Source of the DNA: Pseudomonas brassicacearum
GTDB lineage: Bacteria; Pseudomonadota; Gammaproteobacteria; Pseudomonadales; Pseudomonadaceae
Assembly (NCBI RefSeq): GCF_000585995.1
Contig: NZ_CP007410.1
Span: 186,001-250,000 of the forward strand
Direction of reading: 5' to 3'
DNA: 64,000 bases
Positions 1-9,300 of the stretch are shown here, piece after piece (positions within the stretch are counted from its first letter, which is position 1; every line of letters begins with the position of its first letter). A program made the position numbers and the translations under genes. The notes under the pieces were generated by a model that was not told where the DNA came from, ran no database searches, and worked only from the letters and a program-made list of their open reading frames with translations.

Positions 1-1679
1 TGGTCGAGCGCACCGGCACGCCGGACGCCGGCAGCGTGCCGCAGTGGTTCATTAAGCTCATTGGCCTGGAGCCGGCCGGTGGCGATGCCATCGTCAGCCG
101 CGGCTGGGAGCAGGCGGCGCGAGTCGAAGTGGTCAGCCACCCGATGTTCGCCCTCGCCAAGCTCTGGCAGAGCGCATTGGGCAGCCTGGGCTGGTTGTTG
201 CTGTGCGGTGCCGTGAGCGCGGTGCTGGGGGCCTTGCTGCTGCGTCGCCAGCTCAAGCCGCTGGATTACATGGTGCATCAATCCCATGCCATTGCCCGGC
301 GCGAATTCTTGAGCCTGCCGGAGCTGCCGCGCACCCCTGAGTTGCGTCGTGTGGTGCAGGCGATGAACCAGATGGTCGAGAAGCTCAAGGCGCTGTTCCA
401 GGAGCAGGCCGAGCGCAGCGAGAAACTGCGGGTCGAGTCCTACCAGGACAACCTGACGGGCCTGGCCAACCGGCGTTACTTCGAAATGCAGCTCAATGCC
501 CGGGTGAGTAACCCGGAGCAGGCCAGTTCCGGTTATCTGCTGTTGCTGCGGGTCAAGGACCTGGCCGGTTTGAACCAGCGCCTGGGCGGGCAGCGCACGG
601 ACCAGTTACTCATGGCCGTGGGCGAGCAATTGCTGCGTGAGTGCGCCCGGCATCCGGAAACCCACAACCTGGTGACGCGCATCCGCGGCGGCGAGTTCGC
701 CGTGCTGGCGCCAGGGCTGGTCCGTGACGAAGCGCTGCAATTGGCGCAGAACCTCGAAAACGCCTTGGCGAGCTTGCACGCCACTGGCGCGACCGATGTG
801 GCCTCGGTGGCTTCCATCGGACTGGCGCCGTTCATTCATGGCGACTCGCCGCAAGCGGTGCTCCAGCTCGGCGACCAGGCTCTTGCCCAGGCCGAGAGCC
901 AGGGTGAGCCGGGTTGGGCGTGCCTGGACCATAGCGCGTCGGCCAGCGTTGGCGACGATCACCATGCCTGGCATACGTTGCTCGACCAGGCGTTGAGTCA
1001 TCAGCGTTTTGAGCTGTACTTCCAACCGGTGGTGGCCGCTCAGGACACCCAAGTGGTGTTGCATTACAAAGTTCTGTCGCGATTGCTGGATGAGCACGGC
1101 CAGACCATTCCCGCTGGGCGCTTCCTGCCCTGGCTGGAGCGCTTTGGCTGGACTGCGCGGTTGGACCGCTTGATGCTTGAACAAGTGCTCAAGCAGATGG
1201 CTGGGCACGAACAGTCCCTGGCGCTGAACCTGTCCTCCGCGACCCTGGCCGACCCTCAGGCGCTGAATAAAATCTTTGAAATCCTGCGGGCCCATTCCAA
1301 CCTCGGGCCGCGCTTGACCCTGGAGATTGGTGAAGAGCAATTGCCAGAGCAAGCGGTGCTGGAGCAGTTGACCCGGCGTCTGCGCGAACTTGGCTTCTCC
1401 CTGAGCCTGCAGCGCTTTGGTGGGCGGTTCAGCATGATCGGCAACTTGTCGCGGCTGGGGTTGGCCTACTTGAAAATCGATGGCAGTTACATTCGTGCCA
1501 TTGATCAGGAGAGTGACAAGCGTCTGTTCATCGAGGCTATCCAGCGTGCTGCTCACAGTATTGACCTGCCGTTGATTGCCGAGCGGGTGGAGACTGATGG
1601 GGAGCTGGCGGTGATTCGGGAGATGGGGTTGTTTGGGGTGCAGGGGCAGTTGGTTGGGGAGCCTCGGCGTTGGGGGTGA
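1..1679 (+). CDS. lapD: LapD, c-di-GMP receptor controlling LapG (5' truncated by window edge)
   Basis: Inner-membrane c-di-GMP effector. In the known Lap system it binds c-di-GMP through a degenerate EAL domain and sequesters the periplasmic protease LapG, which keeps LapA on the cell surface. The reading frame is open from base 3, so the N-terminus (first membrane segment and part of the periplasmic domain) lies outside the window. Visible in order: the end of the periplasmic domain, a membrane segment (GWLLLCGAVSAVLGALLL), a HAMP region, a GGDEF domain whose signature is degraded to RGGEF, and an EAL domain whose signature reads KVLSRL. Both signatures are broken, as expected for a receptor rather than an enzyme. 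The divergently placed lapA and lapEBC nearby support the call. lapG would be expected just upstream, outside the window. Confidence 0.93.
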   Translation, partial: VERTGTPDAGSVPQWFIKLIGLEPAGGDAIVSRGWEQAARVEVVSHPMFALAKLWQSALGSLGWLLLCGAVSAVLGALLLRRQLKPLDYMVHQSHAIARREFLSLPELPRTPELRRVVQAMNQMVEKLKALFQEQAERSEKLRVESYQDNLTGLANRRYFEMQLNARVSNPEQASSGYLLLLRVKDLAGLNQRLGGQRTDQLLMAVGEQLLRECARHPETHNLVTRIRGGEFAVLAPGLVRDEALQLAQNLENALASLHATGATDVASVASIGLAPFIHGDSPQAVLQLGDQALAQAESQGEPGWACLDHSASASVGDDHHAWHTLLDQALSHQRFELYFQPVVAAQDTQVVLHYKVLSRLLDEHGQTIPAGRFLPWLERFGWTARLDRLMLEQVLKQMAGHEQSLALNLSSATLADPQALNKIFEILRAHSNLGPRLTLEIGEEQLPEQAVLEQLTRRLRELGFSLSLQRFGGRFSMIGNLSRLGLAYLKIDGSYIRAIDQESDKRLFIEAIQRAAHSIDLPLIAERVETDGELAVIREMGLFGVQGQLVGEPRRWG

Positions 1680-1730
1680 GGCTTGGTGACGAAGCGGGCT
1701 GTAGCCTTTTGACCGAGTACATATTCATTG

Positions 1731-1932
1731 CTGCGGTAACGGCCACTTAGGGTTCCGCCCTGACGGCGGGTCACTTTCGAAGAGCGAAAGTAAGCAAAGC
1801 GCTTTTGCCCCACCACTCGGTGCCTCGCCTAGGCTCGGCATCGAGTGGTGGGGCAAAAGCGCTTTGCTTACTTTTGCGCTTCTCAAAAGTGAGCCGCTGT
1901 AAGAGCGGAACCGCCAGTAGCCGTTACCGCAG
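1731..1932. repeat. Long imperfect palindrome (~200 bp) downstream of lapD
   Basis: The left arm, starting CTGCGGTAACGGC, is mirrored by the right arm ending GCCGTTACCGCAG. The inner arms share GTAAGCAAAGCGCTTTTGCC and its complement around a centre near 1831 (CCTAGG). Arms are about 95 bp with few mismatches. It could act as a transcription barrier after lapD or be a non-autonomous palindromic repeat. No credible ORF lies in it. Confidence 0.85.
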
Positions 1933-1960
1933 AAACGGATATACACCCCCTCCAAAAGCA

Positions 1961-2076
1961 AGGTCCTAGGAGATTTCCTTCAAGTTGTAGCGAACTTGGT
2001 GAACTTGTCCGGCGTCTGCCTCATGGCTAGCCTGGGTTTGTCACTGAAAAAACGGTGACACGGACGTGCAAGTCCG
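1961..2076 (+). repeat. 116-bp element, left copy, upstream of the DUF6124 gene
   Basis: Begins AGGTCCTAGGAGATTTCC and ends with two small hairpins: GTCACTG-AAAAAA-CGGTGAC and CGGAC-GTGCAA-GTCCG. A copy of exactly the same length lies in inverted orientation at 22287-22402. The element ends 99 bp before the DUF6124-type start codon, so it may be that gene's promoter or leader region. Confidence 0.85.
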
Positions 2077-2175
2077 GAATATCTGTTTAGGGCGAAACGG
2101 CCCATGCCATTCAGCGACCTCATTTGGACTCGCTGTGTAGCAAAGGCTCCTTACTAGTCGTTTAGGAGTACCCCA

Positions 2176-2502
2176 ATGACAACTTCACACAGTTCCAACA
2201 CACTCGACGAAGCTGCCCAGCGCGCCCTCGACTACTACCTCAATCCCAAACCTACCGATGAAGCCCCGGGAAAACCCCCAACCGCCCAGCTCTTCATGGT
2301 TTCCCCAGACATCGACACCGAAACCCTTCTGGCCAATGCCTCCGAAGACTTGCTGTCCATCAGCGCCATCGCCGCCGACCTGGCTGACGACGTCGACGGC
2401 TCACGCCGCAGCGTGATCCTGGCGATCAGCCGGATGGCCGATGGGGTGCAGTTGTTGGTGGAGCGGGCGATGGATCGGCTGGAGGTTCAAGCGGCGGGCT
2501 GA
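2176..2502 (+). CDS. DUF6124/DUF3077-like small protein, intact copy
   Basis: A 108-aa soluble protein of unknown function. I recognise it as one of the small Pseudomonas proteins usually labelled DUF6124; the family name is from memory and less certain than the ORF. The N-terminal ~45 residues are polar and proline-rich. The C-terminal half (SPDIDTETLLANASEDLL onward) is predicted helical and ends in LEVQAAG. The start is supported by AGGAG 8-9 bases before ATG. The same C-terminal half recurs as broken copies at 20.4-22.1 kb on the other strand, beside an inverted copy of this gene's upstream element. REPINs follow immediately. No partner gene is evident. Confidence 0.8.
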   Translation: MTTSHSSNTLDEAAQRALDYYLNPKPTDEAPGKPPTAQLFMVSPDIDTETLLANASEDLLSISAIAADLADDVDGSRRSVILAISRMADGVQLLVERAMDRLEVQAAG

Positions 2503-2526
2503 CAGGCCTGCGGTGAATTGAGGACT

Positions 2527-2775
2527 GTCATCGCGAGCAAGCTCGCTCCCACACGGGGTCTGTGTCGAGCCGGACTATCGAGGTCAACACCGATCAACTG
2601 TGGGAGCGAGCTTGCTCGCGATAGCGTCAGTCCAGACAACACGTCCCACTGTGGCGAGGGAGCTTGCTCCCGCTGGCCTGCGAAGCAGGCCCCCAGCAGC
2701 TCTTTAGGCAGACCGCGTTGCCTGGTTTTGCGACTGCTGCGCAGCGGAGCGGGAGCAAGCTCCCTCGCCACAGGG
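2527..2775. repeat. Two consecutive REPINs after the DUF6124 gene
   Basis: The first REPIN (about 2527-2631) pairs ATCGCGAGCAAGCTCGCTCC with its complement. The second (about 2649-2775) pairs GTGGCGAGGGAGCTTGCTCC with its complement around a loop that includes GACCGCGTTGCCTGG. The same two types, with the same loops, occur in each unit of the array at 20.1-22.0 kb. Confidence 0.9.
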
Positions 2776-2796
2776 ATCGGGTTGTGTCATTTGAGG

Positions 2797-3135
2797 CTAG
2801 ATCAACCCCTTCTCATCATCATCGATCAACCGGCTCAACCCGCCCAAGGCTTCCCGGGCCTGGGTGCGGTCCATCAGCTTGGCCTGGGCTGCGGCTGGCA
2901 GGTCGGTGACGCGGATGACGCCTTTGCTGGTCAGCACCTGGATCAAGTCATCGAGTACCCGGATCATCTCCAGGTCGCTCTGCTTGAGCTGCTTGAGGCT
3001 GTTTTCTACCGCCTGGTTGGCGAACCAGTCCTGGATCTCGTGGCTGTCGGCCGGCAGGGTTTCGGTGGCTTCGGCATACGTGGCGGCTTCCACGCGCACC
3101 AGCAGGCCTTGTGCATCGCGTTGCACATAAAACAT
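2797..3135 (-). CDS. Small conserved hypothetical protein (Pseudomonas)
   Basis: A 112-aa soluble protein without signal peptide or membrane segment. The N-terminal part (MFYVQRDAQGLLVRVE) looks like a small beta sheet. The rest is acidic and helical and ends LSRLIDDDEKGLI. Homologues in Pseudomonas are, from memory, sometimes mislabelled tryptophan synthase subunit beta; nothing here resembles that enzyme. The start is supported by GAGGGA upstream of ATG. It is flanked by REPINs on both sides and lies downstream of lapA on the same strand, but too far away for an obvious operon. Function unknown. Confidence 0.72.
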   Translation of the reverse strand: MFYVQRDAQGLLVRVEAATYAEATETLPADSHEIQDWFANQAVENSLKQLKQSDLEMIRVLDDLIQVLTSKGVIRVTDLPAAAQAKLMDRTQAREALGGLSRLIDDDEKGLI

Positions 3136-3210
3136 CGGGCATCCCTCATGTATGAAGCGGCGTCATGCTGGGCAGCATAGGCCAACTGTAGGGGAGTATG
3201 AACACTTATC

Positions 3211-3306
3211 CCGTGGCGAGGGAGCTTGCTCCCGCTGGGCTGCGTAGCAGCCCCTAAAAACAGGGCCGCTTCACGCCCCAGCGGGAGCAAGCTCCCTCGC
3301 CACGGG
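3211..3306. repeat. REPIN between the hypothetical gene and the lapA 3' end
   Basis: CGTGGCGAGGGAGCTTGCTC is paired with its complement GAGCAAGCTCCCTCGCCACG about 60 bases later. It ends 13 bases before the lapA stop codon, so it probably forms the 3' end of the lapA transcript. Confidence 0.9.
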
Positions 3307-3319
3307 TTTTGTGTCAGGT

Positions 3320-6300
3320 TCAGCTGTTGTTGTGATCGACCTTGATGGTCGGGTCACTGCCGGCGATCAACGAGTTCAGGTTGACGTTCGACCAGTTGTT
3401 GCCTTCGAGCTTGATCGTCACGTCCGGTGTGGCCGTTGCGCCGTTGGCCGCGTTGAACTGGCCGGTGGTACTGACTTGCAACGACGACACGCCATCGACC
3501 GTGCTGATTTTCAGGAAGTGGTCGATGGTGCTGCCGGTTTCGCCCTGCAACAGATCCCGCAGGTCGATCCGGTCGCCGTCGCCGACCTTGAAGTCCTTGA
3601 TCACGTCGGTACCGGTGTCGCCGGCCTTCCAGACAAAGGTGTCGCCTCCCAAGCCACCGATCAGGGTGTCATTGCCTTGGCCGCCGATCAGCGTGTCATT
3701 GCCACTGCCACCCAGCAGGATGTCATTGCCCTTGCCACCGTTGAGCGTATCGTTGCCGCCCTGGCCGAAAATGATGTCGTTGCCGGCGCCGCCCAACAGG
3801 GTGTCGTTGCCATCGTGGGCACCGGACACATCGAACGCGGTGTAGTGCTCGGTGATGTATTGGTGCACGTTGCTGGTGGTGACTTTGCTGACGTCCACGC
3901 CGCTCTGCTGGGCCACGAACGCCTGGATGGCTTGGTAACCCTCGCCAGCGACGCCGTTGAAGCTCACCAGGTCGCCGAACAGGATGTCGTTGCCTTCGGC
4001 ACCGTTGACGGTGTCGGAGCCCGGCAGGGTGGCCTCGGTGTGGCCGATGATCGAGTTGGCCAGGTTGCTCGGGTCGATGTTGGTTTGTGGCTTGCCATCG
4101 GAGTCGTAGGGGGCGAGATCGGACAGGGTGACGCCGTTGTTCAGGCCGATGGCTTCAACGTTGCTCAGACCTTTGAGCAGGGTGAAGCTGGCCGTTGAGC
4201 CGTCTGCTGCCGAGGAGTCGCCCCACCAGCCGCCGGCCTGGTTGGAGAACTCGAACGTGCCATTGCCCTCGGCATGCACCGTGCCGACGTAGTTTTCATC
4301 CCACTTCTTGCCGTTCTTGATCGACAGGAACATGTCCCCATTTTCTTCGATGATGAATTTGTGTGTGCTGTCGATCGTCTGGGTGTAGTACTTGCCAACG
4401 GTGTAGTTGGCCGCGCTCAGGACGTCGTCGAGCTTGACGGTGCCGTACAACACTGGGTTCGTCTCTTCGCCGGACTGGTAGCGCGTTGGCTCACCGTCGG
4501 TGATGAAATACGTCAGGTTCTTCGCGCCGGTATTGCTCAGGGCCTGGGTGCTGTTGAAGAAGTTTGCGGTGGTCTTGAACACGTCTTCATAGTTGGTATT
4601 GCCGCCGGACACCATCGAGTCGAGCACGCTCTTGAGCAGTGTCAGCGCGTTCGGATCGTTGAGGTTGACCGCAACGTTCTTGTTTACCTGGTTATCGAAG
4701 TCCGCCAGGAAAATGTTCACAGTCCCTGAGTTGCTGCCCAGGCTCTGCTTGAGGGTGTTGAACACTTGGGTCAACGAGTTCTTCGCGGCGGTGACGGACG
4801 AATCGCTCATGCTGCCAGAGCTGTCGACCATGAACGCGATGTTGTAGTTGACCCCTGGCACCACGGTCAGGCCGCCAATGTCGGCGACCACGATGTCGTT
4901 GCCGTCGGTGCCGGTGACGTTGTCACTGCCCGAGGTGGCGGTGACGGCGTTATAGGTCGCCGGGTGAACGGTGACGGGGATCTGCGCCGTGCTCGTGGCC
5001 GAGCCGCCGAGGGCTTCGGTGGAGGTAGACGTTACGGTCAGGTTGAACTGGCCGTTGTAGTAGGTCGGTGGCGTCAGGGTCAGGCTGCCGAGGTTCCAGC
5101 CAGTGACCGAGGCGTCGCCGTTGCTGCCCACGGTCGCGGTGTGGCCGGCGCCGTCGCTCAGCACGCTGCCTTCCGGAATGCCGCCAACCTTCACGCTCAG
5201 GCTTTCGGAGCCGTCGGTATCGGTCAGGGCCGTGGTGATTTTCGACAGGTTGACGCTGGTGCCTTCGGCGCCTTCGTTGAGCTTGTAGCCGTCGTAATAA
5301 CCTTCGCCGTTGGTGCCGTGCAGGTCGGAGACGGTCACGCCGGCATTCGCCAGGTCGGACACGCCGGTGTACAGCGGTACGCCGGCACTGCTCAGGTCGA
5401 CCGGTGTGCTGCCGTTGACCGACAGGTTCACGTCATAGCTGCCCGGGCCGGTCTGGTTGTGGTGGTAGATGTCCAGGGTGTAGTAGCCGCTGGTGGTCGG
5501 TGTGAACGAGCCGTTCAACTTGCCGCCCGCGCCCCAGGTAATGCCCGCCACGTCCTTGCCGCCGATGGTCACCAGCAGGCTGTCGTCGCCGGTGCCGCTG
5601 AAGGTGTAGGTCTTGCCGGCTTCGAGGAAAATCAGGCCCGAGGTTTTCGACGCTGTACCGGCGTTCACGTTGCTGTCGGACTGCACGTTGGTCACGGTGC
5701 TGCTGCTGTTCGGCGTGCCGGCGGCATCGATCACCGATTTGAGCGTGCCGGATGGCGCACCACTGCCGTCGGTGCCCAGGCCCGACAGGCCGGTCCAGAC
5801 TTCCTTGATCAGGCCGGTGGAGGTCACGCTGTTGCCGGCCACGTTGAGGCTCGGTGCGTCGGCGACCGGTGTGATGTCGATCTTCACGGTGCCGGTATTG
5901 CCCAGCGCTTGGCCGTCGGTTGGCTGGAACTGGATCTGCGCGTAATCAGACTTCTGATTGCCCACGCCGCTCGGGTTGCCATTGGCGCCAGATTCGTTGG
6001 CGTCCGGGGTGAAGCGCAGCTTGCCGGCGTCGATGTCGGCCTTGGTGAAGGTCTGGTTGTTGGCCACGTCCTTCCAGGTCGCGCCGTCGAGGTATTGCAA
6101 CTTGCCGTCACCCGGCAGCCCGGTGATTTTCACACCCTGGCTTGCAGCGGTGCTGTCCACGTCGCTGATACCGAACGTCGACCAGCCGAGGACCAGTGAA
6201 GTGTCTTCGGTACCGGTCACCGCGCCACCGGTGGCTACTGGTGCGTCGTTAACCCCGACCACATTCACGGTGGTGGTCGCTGTGTTCGAGTAGTTACTGC

Positions 6301-9300
6301 CGTCGGTCACCGTCACGGTGATGATGCGCGGTACGGTGCTCGGATCTTCGCTGTTGTTGATGAAGCTGATGTTTTTGATCTGCTGCATGTAGTCGGCCAG
6401 CGTCGCATTGCCCGACAGCGTCAGGACGACCTTGCCGTCGGTGCTGTTGGCGTTGATGCTGATGCCGTTGACGCTGTTGCCCAGGTTCAGCGCATCGCCA
6501 GGCTGACGGTTGGTCAGCACGATGGTGGCGCCGGTCAGCATGGTACTGTCCGGATCGGTGATTTTCAGGTCAGTGTCGCCAATCGACACACCCGGGCCGG
6601 CGGTGCCTTCGGTGAAGGTCACCTGGTAGTCGGCCCCGGTCTTGCCGCTGGAGTTGTTGGCGTCCAGGTCGAGTACCGGCGGTGCATCGTTGTCGATGAT
6701 CGAGGTGCTGACGCTGCCGTTGGTGCCGCTGACTGCCAGGTGCTCGAAGTTGCCACCGGTGGCCGAGTCGATCTTGACCACGAAGTTTTCGGTGCCTTCG
6801 GTGATCTTGTCGTCCAGCGTCGCCACGTTGAAGGTAGCGCTGGTGGCGTTGGCCGGGATCTTCACGGTGTAGACCCCGGTGAAGTCCGTGCCGTCGGCGG
6901 CGGTGCCGCTGTAGACGATCTTGACCGTCACCTCGGTCTGCGCCGGGTTCGTCAGGTTGAGGGTGTACGTGGCGGCCTGGCCTTCGGTAACGGACGTGCT
7001 GCCGGTGATGCTGACCGTGGTGTTGTCGACGGTGTCGCCGACGGCCGTCGACGCGCCGGTTTTATCCACGCCGATGGCTTCGAGGTTGCCGCCGGAGGCC
7101 GATTTGATCGTTTCGGTGATGGACGGTGCACCGGTGTAGACATCGTTGCCGACGGCGACGTCGAGCACGCCCGAGCTTGCGCCGGCGGCGATGGTGATGG
7201 TTTTACCACTGTCGAGGGTAACGGTTACAGGGCCGTTTTGCGCGGTGACGGGTTTGCCGTCGGCACCGGTCAGCGTGGCGGTGTAGGTGATCGTGCCGTT
7301 TTCGTTCACGGTTGGTGTGGCGGTCAAGGTCACCGTGGTGGTGTCGTTGACGTCACTGACGATGGTGCTGACCGGCGCTGTGTTTGGAGCGATGGCTTCG
7401 AGGTTACCGCCAGTGGCAGTGCTGATGCTTTCGGTGACGGTGGTCGGCCCTTGATAAACGTCATTACCTACCGCTACGTCCAACACGCCCGAGCTCGCGC
7501 CGGCTTCGATGGTGATGGTTTTGCCGCTTTCCAGCGTCACGGTCACAGGGCCATTCTGCGCCGTGACGGGTTTGCCGTCGGCGCCGGTCAATGTGGCGGT
7601 GTAGGTGATGGTGCCGTTTTCATTCACTGTTGGTGTGGCGGCCAGCGTCACGGTGGTGGTGTCGTTGACATCGCTAACGATGGTGCTGACCGGCGCTGTG
7701 TTTGGAGCGATGGCTTCGAGGTTACCGCCAGTGGCGGTACTGATGCTTTCGCTGACAGTCGTTGGGCCTTGGTAAACATCGTTACCCACAGCGACATCGA
7801 GCACGCCCGAACTTGCACCTGCTGCGATGGTGATCGTTTTGCCGCTGTCGAGGGTCACGGTGACCGGCCCGTTCTGCGCGGTGACGGGTTTGCCGTCGGC
7901 ACCAGTCAGGGTGGCGGTGTAAGTGATCGTGCCGTTTTCGTTTACGGTCGGTGTGGCGGTCAAGGTCACGGTGGTGGTGTCGTTGACATCACTGACGATG
8001 GTGCTGACAGGCGCGGTGTTCGGTGCGATGGCTTCAAGGTTGCCGCCAGTCGCCTCTTTGATCGACTCAGTAACCGTCGTTGGGCCTTGGTAAACATCGT
8101 TACCCACAGCGACGTCCAACACACCCGAGCTTGCGCCAGCGGCGATGGTGATCGTTTTACCGCTGTCGAGGGTCACGGTCACAGGGCCATTTTGCGCGGT
8201 GACGGGTTTGCCGTCGGCACCAGTCAGGGTGGCGGTGTAAGTGATCGTGCCGTTTTCATTCACGGCTGGTGTCGCGGTCAAGGTCACCGTGGTGGTGTCG
8301 TTGACGTCACTGACGATGGTGCTGACAGCGCCAGTGTTGGGCGCGATGGCTTCAAGGTTGCCGCCAGTCGCCTCTTTGATCGACTCAGTAACCGTCGTTG
8401 GGCCTTGGTAAACATCGTTACCCACAGCGACGTCCAACACACCCGAGCTTGCGCCAGCGGCGATGGTGATCGTTTTACCGCTGTCGAGGGTCACGGTCAC
8501 AGGGCCATTTTGCGCGGTGACGGGTTTGCCGTCGGCACCAGTCAGGGTGGCGGTGTAAGTGATCGTGCCGTTTTCATTCACGGTTGGTGTCGCGGTCAAG
8601 GTCACCGTGGTGGTGTCGTTGACATCGCTAACCACGGTGCTGACCGGCGCTGTGTTTGGAGCGATGGCTTCGAGGTTGCCGCCAGTGGCGGTACTGATGC
8701 TTTCGGTGACGGTGGTCGGCCCTTGATAAACGTCATTACCTACCGCTACGTCCAACACACCCGAGCTCGCGCCCGCTGCGATGGTGATGGTTTTGCCGCT
8801 TTCCAGGGTAACGGTCACCGGGCCATTTTGCGCGGTGACGGGTTTGCCGTCGGCACCGGTCAGCGTGGCGGTGTAAGTGATGGTGCCGTTTTCGTTCACT
8901 GTCGGCGTGGCGGTCAAGGTCACGGTGGTGGTGTCGTTGACATCGCTAACCACGGTGCTGACAGGCGCGGTATTCGGTGCAATAGCTTCCAGATTGCCGC
9001 CAGTGGCGGTGCTGATGCTTTCGCTGACAGTCGTTGGGCCTTGGTACACGTCGTTGCCCACAGCGACGTCCAACACACCCGAACTTGCGCCAGCGGCGAT
9101 GGTGATCGTTTTTCCGCTGTCGAGCGTCACGGTCACCGGACCATTCTGCGCGGTGACGGGTTTACCGTCAGCACCGGTCAGCGTGGCGGTGTAAGTGATG
9201 GTGCCGTTTTCATTCACGGTCGGTGTGGCGCTCAACGTCACGGTAGTGGTGTCGTTGACATCGCTGACGACGGTGCTGACAGGCGCGGTGTTTGGAGCAA

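Noticed and set aside
606..1556. A 316-codon frame opposite lapD.
   Set aside because: High-GC shadow frame; lapD is supported by GGDEF/EAL architecture on the other strand.
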